Shown piece by piece: positions 18,382-24,880 of a stretch of DNA of 33,400 bases. Each line of letters starts with the position of its first letter. Within the stretch, counting starts at the first letter, position 1. Origin of the DNA: Acidobacteriota bacterium (GTDB taxonomy: Bacteria > Acidobacteriota > Thermoanaerobaculia > Multivoradales > Multivoraceae); the NCBI GenBank assembly GCA_026707325.1, contig JAPOXA010000175.1, forward strand, positions 1-33,400. Reading direction: 5' to 3'. The notes under the pieces are model-generated. The model searched no databases, had not been told where the DNA came from, and worked only from the letters and a program-made list of their open reading frames with translations. The position numbers were made by a program, and so were the translations under genes.

Positions 18382-20280
18382 GTGAAGGACCCGCGTTCGA
18401 TCTGCGAACGCCGCGCGGCGCAGCGCGACGGGGAACTGCAGCGAGCGCGGCGAATCGAGCGGACAGTCTCCTGGTCGCGGCTGGCCGCCGTGCTGCTCCT
18501 GGCGGTCCTGGCCTGGCTGTCGGTCCAGGCGAGGCTCTTCCCCCTGCTCTGGGCGGCAGTCCCGGCCCTGCTCTTTCTCGTCCTCGTCGTTCTCCACGAG
18601 CGTGTGCTGCAGCGGGCCGAACGGCTGAAACGGGAACGAGCCTTCTACCGATTCATGCTCGACCGCCTCGACGGCGACTGGCGCGCCGGCGGACGGCCCG
18701 GAACACGCTTTGCGGACGATCACGCCGGGCACGTGTACGCCGCGGACCTCGACCTCTTCGGCCCCGACTCGCTGTTCCGGCTATTGAGCCGGGCCCGGAC
18801 TCGCGGCGGAGAGGAACTTCTGGCGTCGTGGTTGCTCCAGCCCGCGCCGCCCGATGCCCTGCGGCGGCGGCAGGAGGCCGTCCGCGAGCTGGCGCCCGGC
18901 CTGGACTTCCGCGAGCGTCTCGCCGCGACCGGTCGAATCGCGCGCACCGACCTCGATCCCGAGGCGCTGGTGTCCTGGGCGGAAGGCGCCTGGGCGGAGG
19001 GCGACGGGCGGGCCGCGCTTCCCGGCGACGGCGGCCGGGAGCTCCTCGTGCGCGCCCTGCTGGTCGTCGTCGCCGCCGCCAATCTCCTCGCGGTCACGGG
19101 CTGGTTGGCCTGGAGTTGGGGGCCATCGCCCTTCCTTGGCCTGGCCGTGCTGCAGATCCTGTGGAGCCTCGCCTGGCGTCAGCGTTTCCGGGCGGCCACG
19201 GCCGGCGTCAGGCGGGCAAGCCGCGACTTGAACCTGGTTGCATCGCTGCTGGAAGTCATCGAGCGCGAACCGTTCGAGAGCACGCGCCTGGTCGAACTGG
19301 ACAGGCGGCTACGAAGCGACGACGGCGTCACCGCCTCACGGAGCGCCAGGCAACTGCAGCGCCTTGTCGACCTGCTCGACTCGATGCGCAACGCCGTGTT
19401 CGCCCCCTTCGGGCTGTTGCTGTTGTGGACGCCTCAGCTCGCCTACGCCATCGACTCCTGGCGTCGCCGGCACGGAGACCGGGTCACCGTCTGGCTGCGG
19501 GCACTGGCCGAGGTCGAAGCCTTGGCCAGCCTCGCCTCCCATGCGTTCGAGAACCCGGACCGGACCTTCCCCACGCTGGTCGAGCCGTCGGGGAACGGGC
19601 GTCCGCTGCTCGACGGCAGGGAGCTCGGGCATCCACTGCTGCCGGCCGAGGAGTGCGTGGCAAACGACGTGTTCCTGGCCGGGCCGATCCTTGAAGCCGG
19701 TCAGGACGACCAACAAGCCGAGACGGCTGGCACGACGTCGGTCCAGTGCCTGATCGTCAGCGGCTCGAACATGTCCGGCAAGAGCACGCTGCTCAGGACC
19801 GTCGGCACGAACGTGGCGCTGGCGCAGGCCGGCGCGCCGGTGCGAGCACGCGCGCTGCGGCTGACGCCGCTCGCCATCGGCTCCTCGATCCAGCTCCACG
19901 ACTCGCTCGCCGAGGGCCAGTCCAGGTTCTACGCCGAGATCACGAAGCTCAAGTCCGTGCTCGACCTGACCGAACAGCCGACGCCGGTGCTGTTCCTGCT
20001 GGACGAGATCCTCCACGGCACGAACTCCCACGACCGCAGAGTCGGCGCCGAGGCCCTGGTTCGCGGCCTGCTCGACCGCGGCTCGATCGGTCTCGTGACC
20101 ACCCACGATCTGGCCCTGGCCGGCATCGCCGAGGATCCGGCCGAGTCGCGGCTCCGCAACGTCCACTTCCAGGACAAGCTGGAGGACGGCAGGATCCACT
20201 TCGACTACCAGCTTCGCGAGGGCACCGTCACCAGGAGCAACGCCCTCGATCTGATGCGCCAGGTCGGCCTGGACGTGTAG
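18382..20280 (+). CDS. Membrane-anchored MutS-like ATPase
   Basis: A 632-residue protein with a GTG start, related to the ATPase core of MutS. It has Walker A SGSNMSGKSTLL (near 460), the MutS-type motif with SRFYAEI, Walker B LFLLDEILHGTNSHDR (near 540) and a TTHDLALA switch. It lacks the mismatch-binding domain I. The N-terminal part has two adjacent hydrophobic helices (LAAVLLLAVLAWL and LLWAAVPALLFLVLVVL), with two more hydrophobic stretches near 215-270 and 335. Annotated as a DNA repair protein in many genomes, it has no established role; membrane anchoring argues against standard mismatch repair. It is co-transcribed with the serine hydrolase. Confidence 0.85.
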   Translation: MKDPRSICERRAAQRDGELQRARRIERTVSWSRLAAVLLLAVLAWLSVQARLFPLLWAAVPALLFLVLVVLHERVLQRAERLKRERAFYRFMLDRLDGDWRAGGRPGTRFADDHAGHVYAADLDLFGPDSLFRLLSRARTRGGEELLASWLLQPAPPDALRRRQEAVRELAPGLDFRERLAATGRIARTDLDPEALVSWAEGAWAEGDGRAALPGDGGRELLVRALLVVVAAANLLAVTGWLAWSWGPSPFLGLAVLQILWSLAWRQRFRAATAGVRRASRDLNLVASLLEVIEREPFESTRLVELDRRLRSDDGVTASRSARQLQRLVDLLDSMRNAVFAPFGLLLLWTPQLAYAIDSWRRRHGDRVTVWLRALAEVEALASLASHAFENPDRTFPTLVEPSGNGRPLLDGRELGHPLLPAEECVANDVFLAGPILEAGQDDQQAETAGTTSVQCLIVSGSNMSGKSTLLRTVGTNVALAQAGAPVRARALRLTPLAIGSSIQLHDSLAEGQSRFYAEITKLKSVLDLTEQPTPVLFLLDEILHGTNSHDRRVGAEALVRGLLDRGSIGLVTTHDLALAGIAEDPAESRLRNVHFQDKLEDGRIHFDYQLREGTVTRSNALDLMRQVGLDV

Positions 20281-20326
20281 GCACCCTCGCGCGTCGGCAC
20301 GGCGCTTGACCGTGAGGCGCCTCCGA

Positions 20327-20716
20327 CTACGACGGAGACGAGGCTGGCAGCGGCTCAAGTGACTCGATGGCTTCCGCTTTCCGGGACCGTGCAGCGTGCC
20401 AGAGATCCCAGTCCTGCTGGAGGCCCAGCCAAAACTCCGCCGTCATCCCCGTAACTCGAGCCAACCGCAGTGCCATCTCCCCTGTCACCATGCTCCTGGC
20501 ATGGATGAGTCCACGGAGCCGCGGATAGGACACACCCAGCCGCCGAGCAAACGCCGCCTGCGAGATGCTCAGCGGCTTCAGGAACTCCTCAAGCAGCACT
20601 TCTCCCGGATGAGTCGGCGGCTTGAACCGCGGCAGCCGCCGCGCCGGCCAAGTGCCACCAACCCGTGCGGGCGCAGCGCCGTCAGTGATAGTCCGTGATT
20701 TCGACGTCGTCGGCAT
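20327..20716 (-). CDS. higA: HigA-type antitoxin, XRE-family HTH
   Basis: A 129-residue helix-turn-helix protein of the HigA family from the ATG at 20716; the frame is open further upstream but overlaps the toxin there. The diagnostic segment is HPGEVLLEEFLKPLSISQAA followed by the HTH, ending with AEFWLGLQQDWDLW. HigA proteins neutralise HigB ribosome-dependent RNases and repress their own operon. It overlaps the 3' end of the toxin remnant by 35 nt. The 35 residues ahead of the motif are longer than usual for HigA and partly basic. With the toxin damaged, it may persist as an orphan repressor or anti-addiction factor. Confidence 0.8.
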   Translation of the reverse strand: MPTTSKSRTITDGAAPARVGGTWPARRLPRFKPPTHPGEVLLEEFLKPLSISQAAFARRLGVSYPRLRGLIHARSMVTGEMALRLARVTGMTAEFWLGLQQDWDLWHAARSRKAEAIESLEPLPASSPS

Positions 20717-20849
20717 AGCCTGGCTCCCAGACGAAGCAGATTCTATGGACCACGCGCCACAGCCGGGGAGGACACCGTTGCCGCGCCGCTCGCGTCGCGG
20801 CACCGTCGAAGATGTCCTCCGTGGCTTGATCGGCGAACGACCGAATCAC
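20682..20849 (-). pseudogene. HigB-type toxin with in-frame internal deletion
   Basis: A 55-codon frame upstream of higA. Its first half (VIRSFADQATEDIFDG, then RLWRVVHR) and last half (ICFVWEPGYADDVEITDYH) match the two ends of HigB toxins. The middle of about 37-40 residues, which normally carries PPGNRLE, the HSIRIN strand and catalytic residues, is missing, and the join stays in frame. HigB is normally near 92 residues. The product is very probably inactive as an RNase but could still bind HigA. The GTG start lies 8 nt after a TACAAT box (20858-20863, minus) without a ribosome site. Confidence 0.8.
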
Positions 20850-20907
20850 GGAGGCGGATTGTAGTCCGGTCGACTCGCCTCTCCGGTGCTCGCGCAAGCG
20901 GGCGAAC

Positions 20908-20935
20908 TTGACAGAACCGAAACAGCCGCTAGGCT
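20908..20935 (+). promoter_or_regulatory. Promoter of micropeptide unit, copy 1
   Basis: TTGACA (20908-20913) and TAGGCT (20930-20935) with a 16-nt spacer form one of the two best housekeeping-type promoters seen here. Homology with copy 2 begins exactly at the first T of TTGACA, so the duplicated unit carries its own promoter. Initiation is expected near 20942, inside the first leader repeat. Confidence 0.75.
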
Positions 20936-20938
20936 GAC

Positions 20939-20997
20939 GCCTCCACAGGGCGGTCGCCTCCACAGGGCGGTCGCCTCCACAGGGCGGTCGCCTCCAC
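20939..20997 (+). repeat. Leader tandem repeat array, copy 1
   Basis: Three identical 17-nt units GCCTCCACAGGGCGGTC (from 20939, 20956 and 20973) plus a partial fourth (GCCTCCAC). Each can fold as CGCCT/GGGCG with a CCACA loop and each carries CCUCC, which resembles the anti-Shine-Dalgarno of 16S rRNA. The array lies in the 5' leader of the micropeptide. Confidence 0.85.
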
Positions 20998-21029
20998 CCA
21001 AGGGACTTGTTCCCGGAAAGGAGATGGAG

Positions 21030-21101
21030 ATGCAGACCGCGATCGATGTGCTAGTCGCACTGGTCACTGCCGCGCGCCATCACATCGTCGTCTTCGGCTA
21101 G
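21030..21101 (+). CDS. 23-residue hydrophobic micropeptide, copy 1
   Basis: A 23-codon ORF that starts MQTAIDVLVAL and ends RHHIVVFG. AAAGGAG lies 6 nt before the ATG; a second ATG at 21024 is in frame but absent from copy 2. The related ORF at 21934 differs at 11 codons, five of them silent and six exchanging hydrophobic residues (V7L, L8A, V12I, A15L, V21I, F22V), with no frameshift or stop. This is the pattern of a translated, selected peptide. It has an acidic residue at 6, a hydrophobic core, Arg16-His-His and a short beta-branched tail ending in Gly. It is not a family I recognise. It could be a membrane-active toxin, a signalling peptide or a subunit. Confidence 0.7.
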   Translation: MQTAIDVLVALVTAARHHIVVFG

Positions 21102-21129
21102 CGCCGACACGACGTGAGCGCTTGGGGGC

Positions 21130-21159
21130 GGGCGGCTTGCGCGACGAGTCGTTCCGCCC
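21130..21159 (+). terminator. GC hairpin after micropeptide copy 1
   Basis: GGGCGG (21130-21135) pairs with CCGCCC (21154-21159), and the loop contains CGA/TCG. It follows a 22-nt stretch (21114-21135) identical in copy 2. There is no U tract, so intrinsic termination is uncertain; it may instead mark the 3' end of a stable RNA. Confidence 0.45.
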
Positions 21160-21202
21160 TTGGGCCGCTTGGTGCTCCCCGGCACGCACTCCGGCGACCG
21201 TC

Positions 21203-21469
21203 TCACCGGTGCCGATACACGGCGCTTCGGTGCTCGACGCGCATGATCACAACAGCCTTCTCCGCAGAGTCGTAGGTGAACAAGACACGCCAGTCTCCGA
21301 CCCTCAGCCGCCAGCTGCCACGACGCGTCCCTCTGAGCCGCTTGACATCGCCTGCGCCCGTCAGGGCGTGCCGGTCGATTCCGTCGACGACCCGACGTTG
21401 CGCCGCCGGGTCAAGCCGCTTCAGATCACGAACCGCGCGAGTGGTGTACGAGACGCTCCGGCCGCTCAG
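21203..21469 (-). CDS. RelE/ParE-family toxin, non-canonical CTG start
   Basis: A RelE-like frame of 88 codons. Key stretches are SYTTRAVRDLKRLDPAAQRR, VKRLRGTRRGSWRLRVGDWR and VLFTYDSAEKAVVIMRVEHR, covering the whole family fold with the conserved LRVGDWRVLF strand. RelE-type toxins cleave mRNA at the ribosome. The frame has no ATG, GTG or TTG before the conserved part; the only sensible start is CTG at 21469, which overlaps the antitoxin stop as CTGA where ATGA would be usual. It may be poorly translated by coupling, or silenced. The antitoxin gene lies directly upstream. Confidence 0.72.
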   Translation of the reverse strand: MSGRSVSYTTRAVRDLKRLDPAAQRRVVDGIDRHALTGAGDVKRLRGTRRGSWRLRVGDWRVLFTYDSAEKAVVIMRVEHRSAVYRHR

Positions 21470-21735
21470 AGGCCGAGTTCCCTCTTGACTTCCTCGGAGC
21501 CATGCACTCGACCAGCCTCGACATCGGCCCAGGCTTCTTCCAGACCACGCTCACACTTCTCGCTCAACCGCCGGTCCGTCTCGGGCGCGCTCAACAGGAA
21601 TCGGGCGTAGGAGTCCGCTCGGTCGGTCAAGTACTCCAGATAGCGCACAGCCGCCGGAACCTCAGCCTCCGGGACCCCCTGCGCCAGTCGAACAAGCCGT
21701 TCCCTGTCGTCGGTCTTCGTCGCCGGTGAGTCCAT
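21466..21735 (-). CDS. Antitoxin of the RelE-like pair
   Basis: An 89-residue acidic protein directly upstream of, and overlapping, the RelE-like toxin. The C-terminal segment EEAWADVEAGRVHGSEEVKREL is of the kind that wraps RelE/ParE toxins. The N-terminal half (residues 1-45) is helical without a clear HTH or ribbon-helix-helix. The ATG at 21735 has GGAAGG 9 nt upstream and a TAGCCT box a little further up. I do not assign a specific antitoxin family. Confidence 0.65.
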   Translation of the reverse strand: MDSPATKTDDRERLVRLAQGVPEAEVPAAVRYLEYLTDRADSYARFLLSAPETDRRLSEKCERGLEEAWADVEAGRVHGSEEVKRELGL

Positions 21736-21810
21736 CGCAAGTCGCCTTCCCTGAAGCGCTCGAAGGCTAACACGGAGGACGGCGCACCGGCATTCGGCGA
21801 CAGCAGCAAT

Positions 21811-21838
21811 TTGACAGAACCGAAACAGCCGCTAGGCT
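21811..21838 (+). promoter_or_regulatory. Promoter of micropeptide unit, copy 2
   Basis: TTGACA (21811-21816), 16 nt, TAGGCT (21833-21838), identical to copy 1 while the bases just before TTGACA are different. Initiation is expected near 21845. Confidence 0.75.
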
Positions 21839-21841
21839 GAC

Positions 21842-21900
21842 GCCTCCACAGGGCGGTCGCCTCCACAGGGCGGTCGCCTCCACAGGGCGGTCGCCTCCAC
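21842..21900 (+). repeat. Leader tandem repeat array, copy 2
   Basis: Three 17-nt units (from 21842, 21859 and 21876) and a partial fourth, identical in sequence to copy 1. From TTGACA to the ATG the two leaders differ by only two substitutions and one inserted A in about 122 nt, against 13 changes in the 72-nt ORF. Confidence 0.85.
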
Positions 21901-21933
21901 CCAAAGGGATTTGTTCCCGGAAAGGAGACGGAG

Positions 21934-22005
21934 ATGCAGACCGCGATCGACTTGGCAGTCGCGCTGATCACCGCCTTGCGGCATCACATCGTGATCGTCG
22001 GCTAG
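21934..22005 (+). CDS. 23-residue hydrophobic micropeptide, copy 2
   Basis: Paralogue of the ORF at 21030, 17 of 23 residues identical. It starts MQTAIDLAVAL and ends RHHIVIVG. The ribosome site AAAGGAG is kept at the same distance, while the upstream in-frame ATG of copy 1 is ACG here, which fixes the start. The unit ends 109 nt before the TPR gene on the same strand, so the peptide and TPR protein may be functionally linked. The family is unrecognised. Confidence 0.7.
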   Translation: MQTAIDLAVALITALRHHIVIVG

Positions 22006-22027
22006 CGACGGCGCGAGGTGAGCGCTT

Positions 22028-22067
22028 GGGGGCGGGCGGTCGCGAACGGACGAACCGCCCCGCCCCC
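22028..22067 (+). terminator. GC hairpin after micropeptide copy 2
   Basis: GGGGGCGGGCGGT (22028-22040) pairs with ACCGCCCCGCCCCC (22054-22067) with one bulged C and a 13-nt loop. It is stronger than the copy 1 hairpin, but no U tract follows. It could separate the micropeptide transcript from the TPR gene or only attenuate read-through. Confidence 0.5.
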
Positions 22068-22114
22068 GAGCTACTTCGTGTAAACTCGGCTCCTTGATCG
22101 AGTCCGTGTAGCTC

Positions 22115-23122
22115 ATGACTGCCACCGTTGTTCCCTTCCGCTCGTCGCCTGAGCCGGCGTTCATCCCCGAGCGCGTTACCGTGCCAGAGCCGGAGGGGTG
22201 TGTGGCTACGACCGAGGACTTCGAGACGCTGAGGGATCGCGCTCGTGACCTCGTCGCCAAGGGTTCATATCGGGAAGCGGCCACCGTCTACCAGCAGGCG
22301 GTCGACGCGGCGACCGCCGCCGGAGAGACCGACCTCGCCGACGAAGCCCTCTGCGGCTGGGGTGCTGCGGAGACGGAACTCGGCAACGGCGCGGAGGTGA
22401 TGCCGGAACTCCGGAAGATCCTCCTAGGCAGTCCGGTTGACCACAACTGCTGTCTGGCCGCCTACACGCTGGCCCGCGCACACGAGTTGGAAGGCCAGAT
22501 CAAGAAGGCGCTCTTCTATGCCCGGCTGTTCCGTGATCGCGCGGAGTATGTCGAGCGGGGCGGACTCCCGAGTCTGGCGCAGAACCTTCTCGGGAATCTC
22601 CTCGTTGCCGAGGGTAGGGAAACTGAAGCTGCGGCGTGCTATCGGACGGCGCTCCGCCACGCAAAGGACGCACCCTCCACCTGGAAGGTGGCCGCCGAAA
22701 CGAACCTGGGCTACTGCCTAGTGGTCAGTGCAGCCGGAAGTCGAGGAATGCGGCGCACCAGAATGCGGGAGGGCCTTCGCCTGATCTACCGGAGCATCCG
22801 CACGTTCCGGCGCGAGGGTGCCGTGCAGTACAGCATGTTGCCGCATCTTGACCTGTGCTTCGCCCACCTGGAGTTGAAACGACCGACCTACGCGCGACGG
22901 CACGGCCAGCGCGCCCTCGAACTGGCCAAGCGCTACGACGATTCGGCGACGATCAAGAACTCGCTCTATCTCCTTGGCCATGTGGCGCTGCTCGAAGCGG
23001 ACAAGGAGGCGGCACGCCACTACTTCGGGGAACTGGAACAGCGGTTCTATCCGCATCAGGCCGGTCTGACCGACCTGCTGATGTCTGTCGATTTCCGTCA
23101 AGTGGTGAACCTGAGGGCGTGA
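22115..23122 (+). CDS. TPR-repeat protein, possible partner of the micropeptides
   Basis: A cytoplasmic-looking, almost wholly helical protein of 335 residues from the ATG at 22115. A GTG at 22202 with GGAGG 5 nt upstream is a credible alternative (306 residues) and would remove a Pro-rich N-terminus. TPR-type helix pairs run from about residue 36 to the end (AKGSYREAATVYQQAVDAA, AYTLARAHELEGQIKKALFY, AACYRTALRHAKD, RRHGQRALELAKRYDD). There is no HTH, signal peptide or catalytic motif. The next gene overlaps its stop by 1 nt. TPR proteins beside short peptides are peptide receptors in RRNPP systems; that role here is inferred only from position. Confidence 0.75.
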   Translation: MTATVVPFRSSPEPAFIPERVTVPEPEGCVATTEDFETLRDRARDLVAKGSYREAATVYQQAVDAATAAGETDLADEALCGWGAAETELGNGAEVMPELRKILLGSPVDHNCCLAAYTLARAHELEGQIKKALFYARLFRDRAEYVERGGLPSLAQNLLGNLLVAEGRETEAAACYRTALRHAKDAPSTWKVAAETNLGYCLVVSAAGSRGMRRTRMREGLRLIYRSIRTFRREGAVQYSMLPHLDLCFAHLELKRPTYARRHGQRALELAKRYDDSATIKNSLYLLGHVALLEADKEAARHYFGELEQRFYPHQAGLTDLLMSVDFRQVVNLRA

Positions 23123-24567
23123 TGAACGGCGTACTCACCAGGTTCCTGAACGAAGTCCAGCCCGTCCGGGCGGCCGTCCTCGGTGCGGTGACCTTGCTGC
23201 TCGGCAGCAGCGCCATCTACGCCGTTGACAGTGCGCCGGTGCTGGGAACGAGCGGCGACGTCTACCAAGTGGCCACCGGAACCTACGGCGACCTTTTCCC
23301 GGACGGTAGCGAGACGTCCGCCAGTGCCGCGGTTCTCCGGCTGGAGGCTCGGCGCGGCTCCGGGACAGTCGAAAACTACCTGGTGCCCGGTAGTGAATCG
23401 GACGACAGTGACCGGACGCCGTCGTTGTTCTTCGATGGCGCCACCGAGAGGTTGTACGTCGTTTGGTCCAGCAGCAACGCCTCGACGTTGACCCGGATCA
23501 ACCTCGCGTCCTTCGACGGCAGCGAGTGGTCCGAGACGATCGAGGTCTCCGGGAACATCTACAGCGAGAAGTCAGCGCCACGCCTCGCCGTCACCCACGA
23601 CCGCTTTGAACTGGCAGAAGCAACTGCCGGTGAGTCGAGCATGCGGACCCTTCTCCACGTCGTGTGGTCGGAAGACACGACGGACGGTGAGAAGGTGATG
23701 TACGCGCCGGTCGTTGTGATTGACGGCGCACTCGCGTCGACGTGGCGTCGCGTTCACCGGCTGAACGACTATGTGTCGCAGGCGTTGGCTGACGACCCGT
23801 TTAGCGGCGACGTGGCAGCGAAGCTGCTCTCCGCTCCCACAGTCGACGCTGGCAGCGAGCCGAACGCTGTGGTCATCGGTTTCGCCGACAGCGCCACCGG
23901 AGCGCTTGTCCAGTTGGAACTCTCCACTCCGGCGACGGAGCTTTCCGAACTCGCCGACAACCTTGCAGACCATCTCGAATCGTCCAATCTCTGCGAACAA
24001 CTCGACAACGACGACGCGAACGCGCTCACAAGTGTGGCGGAGGCCGCACGGGTTCACATCGTCCTCGTCGGGCGCCGAATCCGCAGCCGGGTCCTCAGCC
24101 CACTCGCGGCGGACGTCAAAGACGTCCTCGTCCAGCGTGCCGCCACCCTTTGCGCCGAAGGCGGTCTGACGAGCGTCTCGAGTGCCGCCAGAGTCCACAT
24201 CGTCCTCGTGGGCGCCAAAGCCCAGGAAGGCGATCTCCTTGAAGGCGCCGCGGGCAGTGACGGTCATGTGCTTCTCGCCGCTGCCCAGGAAGTCGGCAAC
24301 GACTACGTCCAGCACCTTGCCCGGTTGCAGGTCAAGTCGGAGCGGATCGCGCCCACGATCGGCGACGGCGAGCCGACGATCCTGGTCTCGCCCAACGGTA
24401 CCGGAGCGATCGTCGTCTGGGAGAACGCGAGCACGCTGACCTACGTCGAGACAGACACCGATTCGGCTGGGGACTGGAGCAGTTCGCACACCCTCCAGAT
24501 CGGCAGCAGCCTCTCGCGCTCCGAGGCCTACTCGATGCTTCGCGATCGCGCCCGCTCGCTCGAGTAG
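23122..24567 (+). CDS. Exported protein of unknown function with duplicated HIVLVG motif
   Basis: A 481-residue protein starting at an ATG that overlaps the TPR stop (TGATG). An N-terminal hydrophobic segment (VLGAVTLLLGSSAIYAVD) indicates export. The middle looks like beta-propeller blades, with strands such as RLYVVWSSSN and LLHVVWSEDTT and later AIVVWENAST. Residues 290-364 hold two copies of a unit of about 47 residues, each with a cysteine (NLC, TLC) then LTSV and AARVHIVLVG (308-317 and 355-364). This decapeptide resembles the C-terminus of both micropeptides. I do not recognise the family. The motif may be only a common propeller strand. Confidence 0.72.
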   Translation: MNGVLTRFLNEVQPVRAAVLGAVTLLLGSSAIYAVDSAPVLGTSGDVYQVATGTYGDLFPDGSETSASAAVLRLEARRGSGTVENYLVPGSESDDSDRTPSLFFDGATERLYVVWSSSNASTLTRINLASFDGSEWSETIEVSGNIYSEKSAPRLAVTHDRFELAEATAGESSMRTLLHVVWSEDTTDGEKVMYAPVVVIDGALASTWRRVHRLNDYVSQALADDPFSGDVAAKLLSAPTVDAGSEPNAVVIGFADSATGALVQLELSTPATELSELADNLADHLESSNLCEQLDNDDANALTSVAEAARVHIVLVGRRIRSRVLSPLAADVKDVLVQRAATLCAEGGLTSVSSAARVHIVLVGAKAQEGDLLEGAAGSDGHVLLAAAQEVGNDYVQHLARLQVKSERIAPTIGDGEPTILVSPNGTGAIVVWENASTLTYVETDTDSAGDWSSSHTLQIGSSLSRSEAYSMLRDRARSLE

Positions 24568-24880
24568 GGCCGAAGAGCGCCAAGTCCCTCTGACAACGTC
24601 TCCGCTCGCGTCGGCGGTGGCGCCTAGAGGCCGCTCCCTAGGCAACGACGGCCTCCAGCCTGCCGGGGCCAGGGAAGGGGCGCCCTGCGGGCTGGAGGCA
24701 AGCGTCTCCCGAGATCGCCACCTCAACCGACGACCCACCGCAGCGCAGCCGACCGAAGCGAGCGCCGACCTCCCATCCACCAAGAAAGCGCGAGCGGCCG
24801 CTGGGCGCCGCTTCCCTGGCCCCGGCAGGCGGGTGCTTCACCGGGCGCTTCACTGCCACGCGCCGGCCGAAGGCCGCGCG
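24568..24880. other. Convergent intergenic region with nested inverted repeats
   Basis: No credible gene lies in this 313-nt gap. It holds a 27-nt inverted repeat (24658-24684 and 24804-24830, 26 of 27 positions matching, 119 nt apart) that begins GCCTGCCGGGGCCAGGGAAG. A second perfect 10-nt repeat, GCCTCCAGCC/GGCTGGAGGC (24651-24660 and 24690-24699), overlaps the left arm. A small CCTAG-containing palindrome is near 24622-24643. No target-site duplication is obvious. It may be a MITE-like insertion or a structured 3' region. Confidence 0.6.

Noticed and set aside
20939..20997. CRISPR array
   Set aside because: The 17-nt units are directly adjacent with no spacers and no cas genes are nearby.
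20846..21067. 73-codon minus-strand ORF through the leader repeats (and its counterpart at 21627-21971)
   Set aside because: Its ATALWRRPPCGG repeats are only the complement of the 17-nt tandem array; there is no ribosome site and the frame does not preserve the micropeptide logic.
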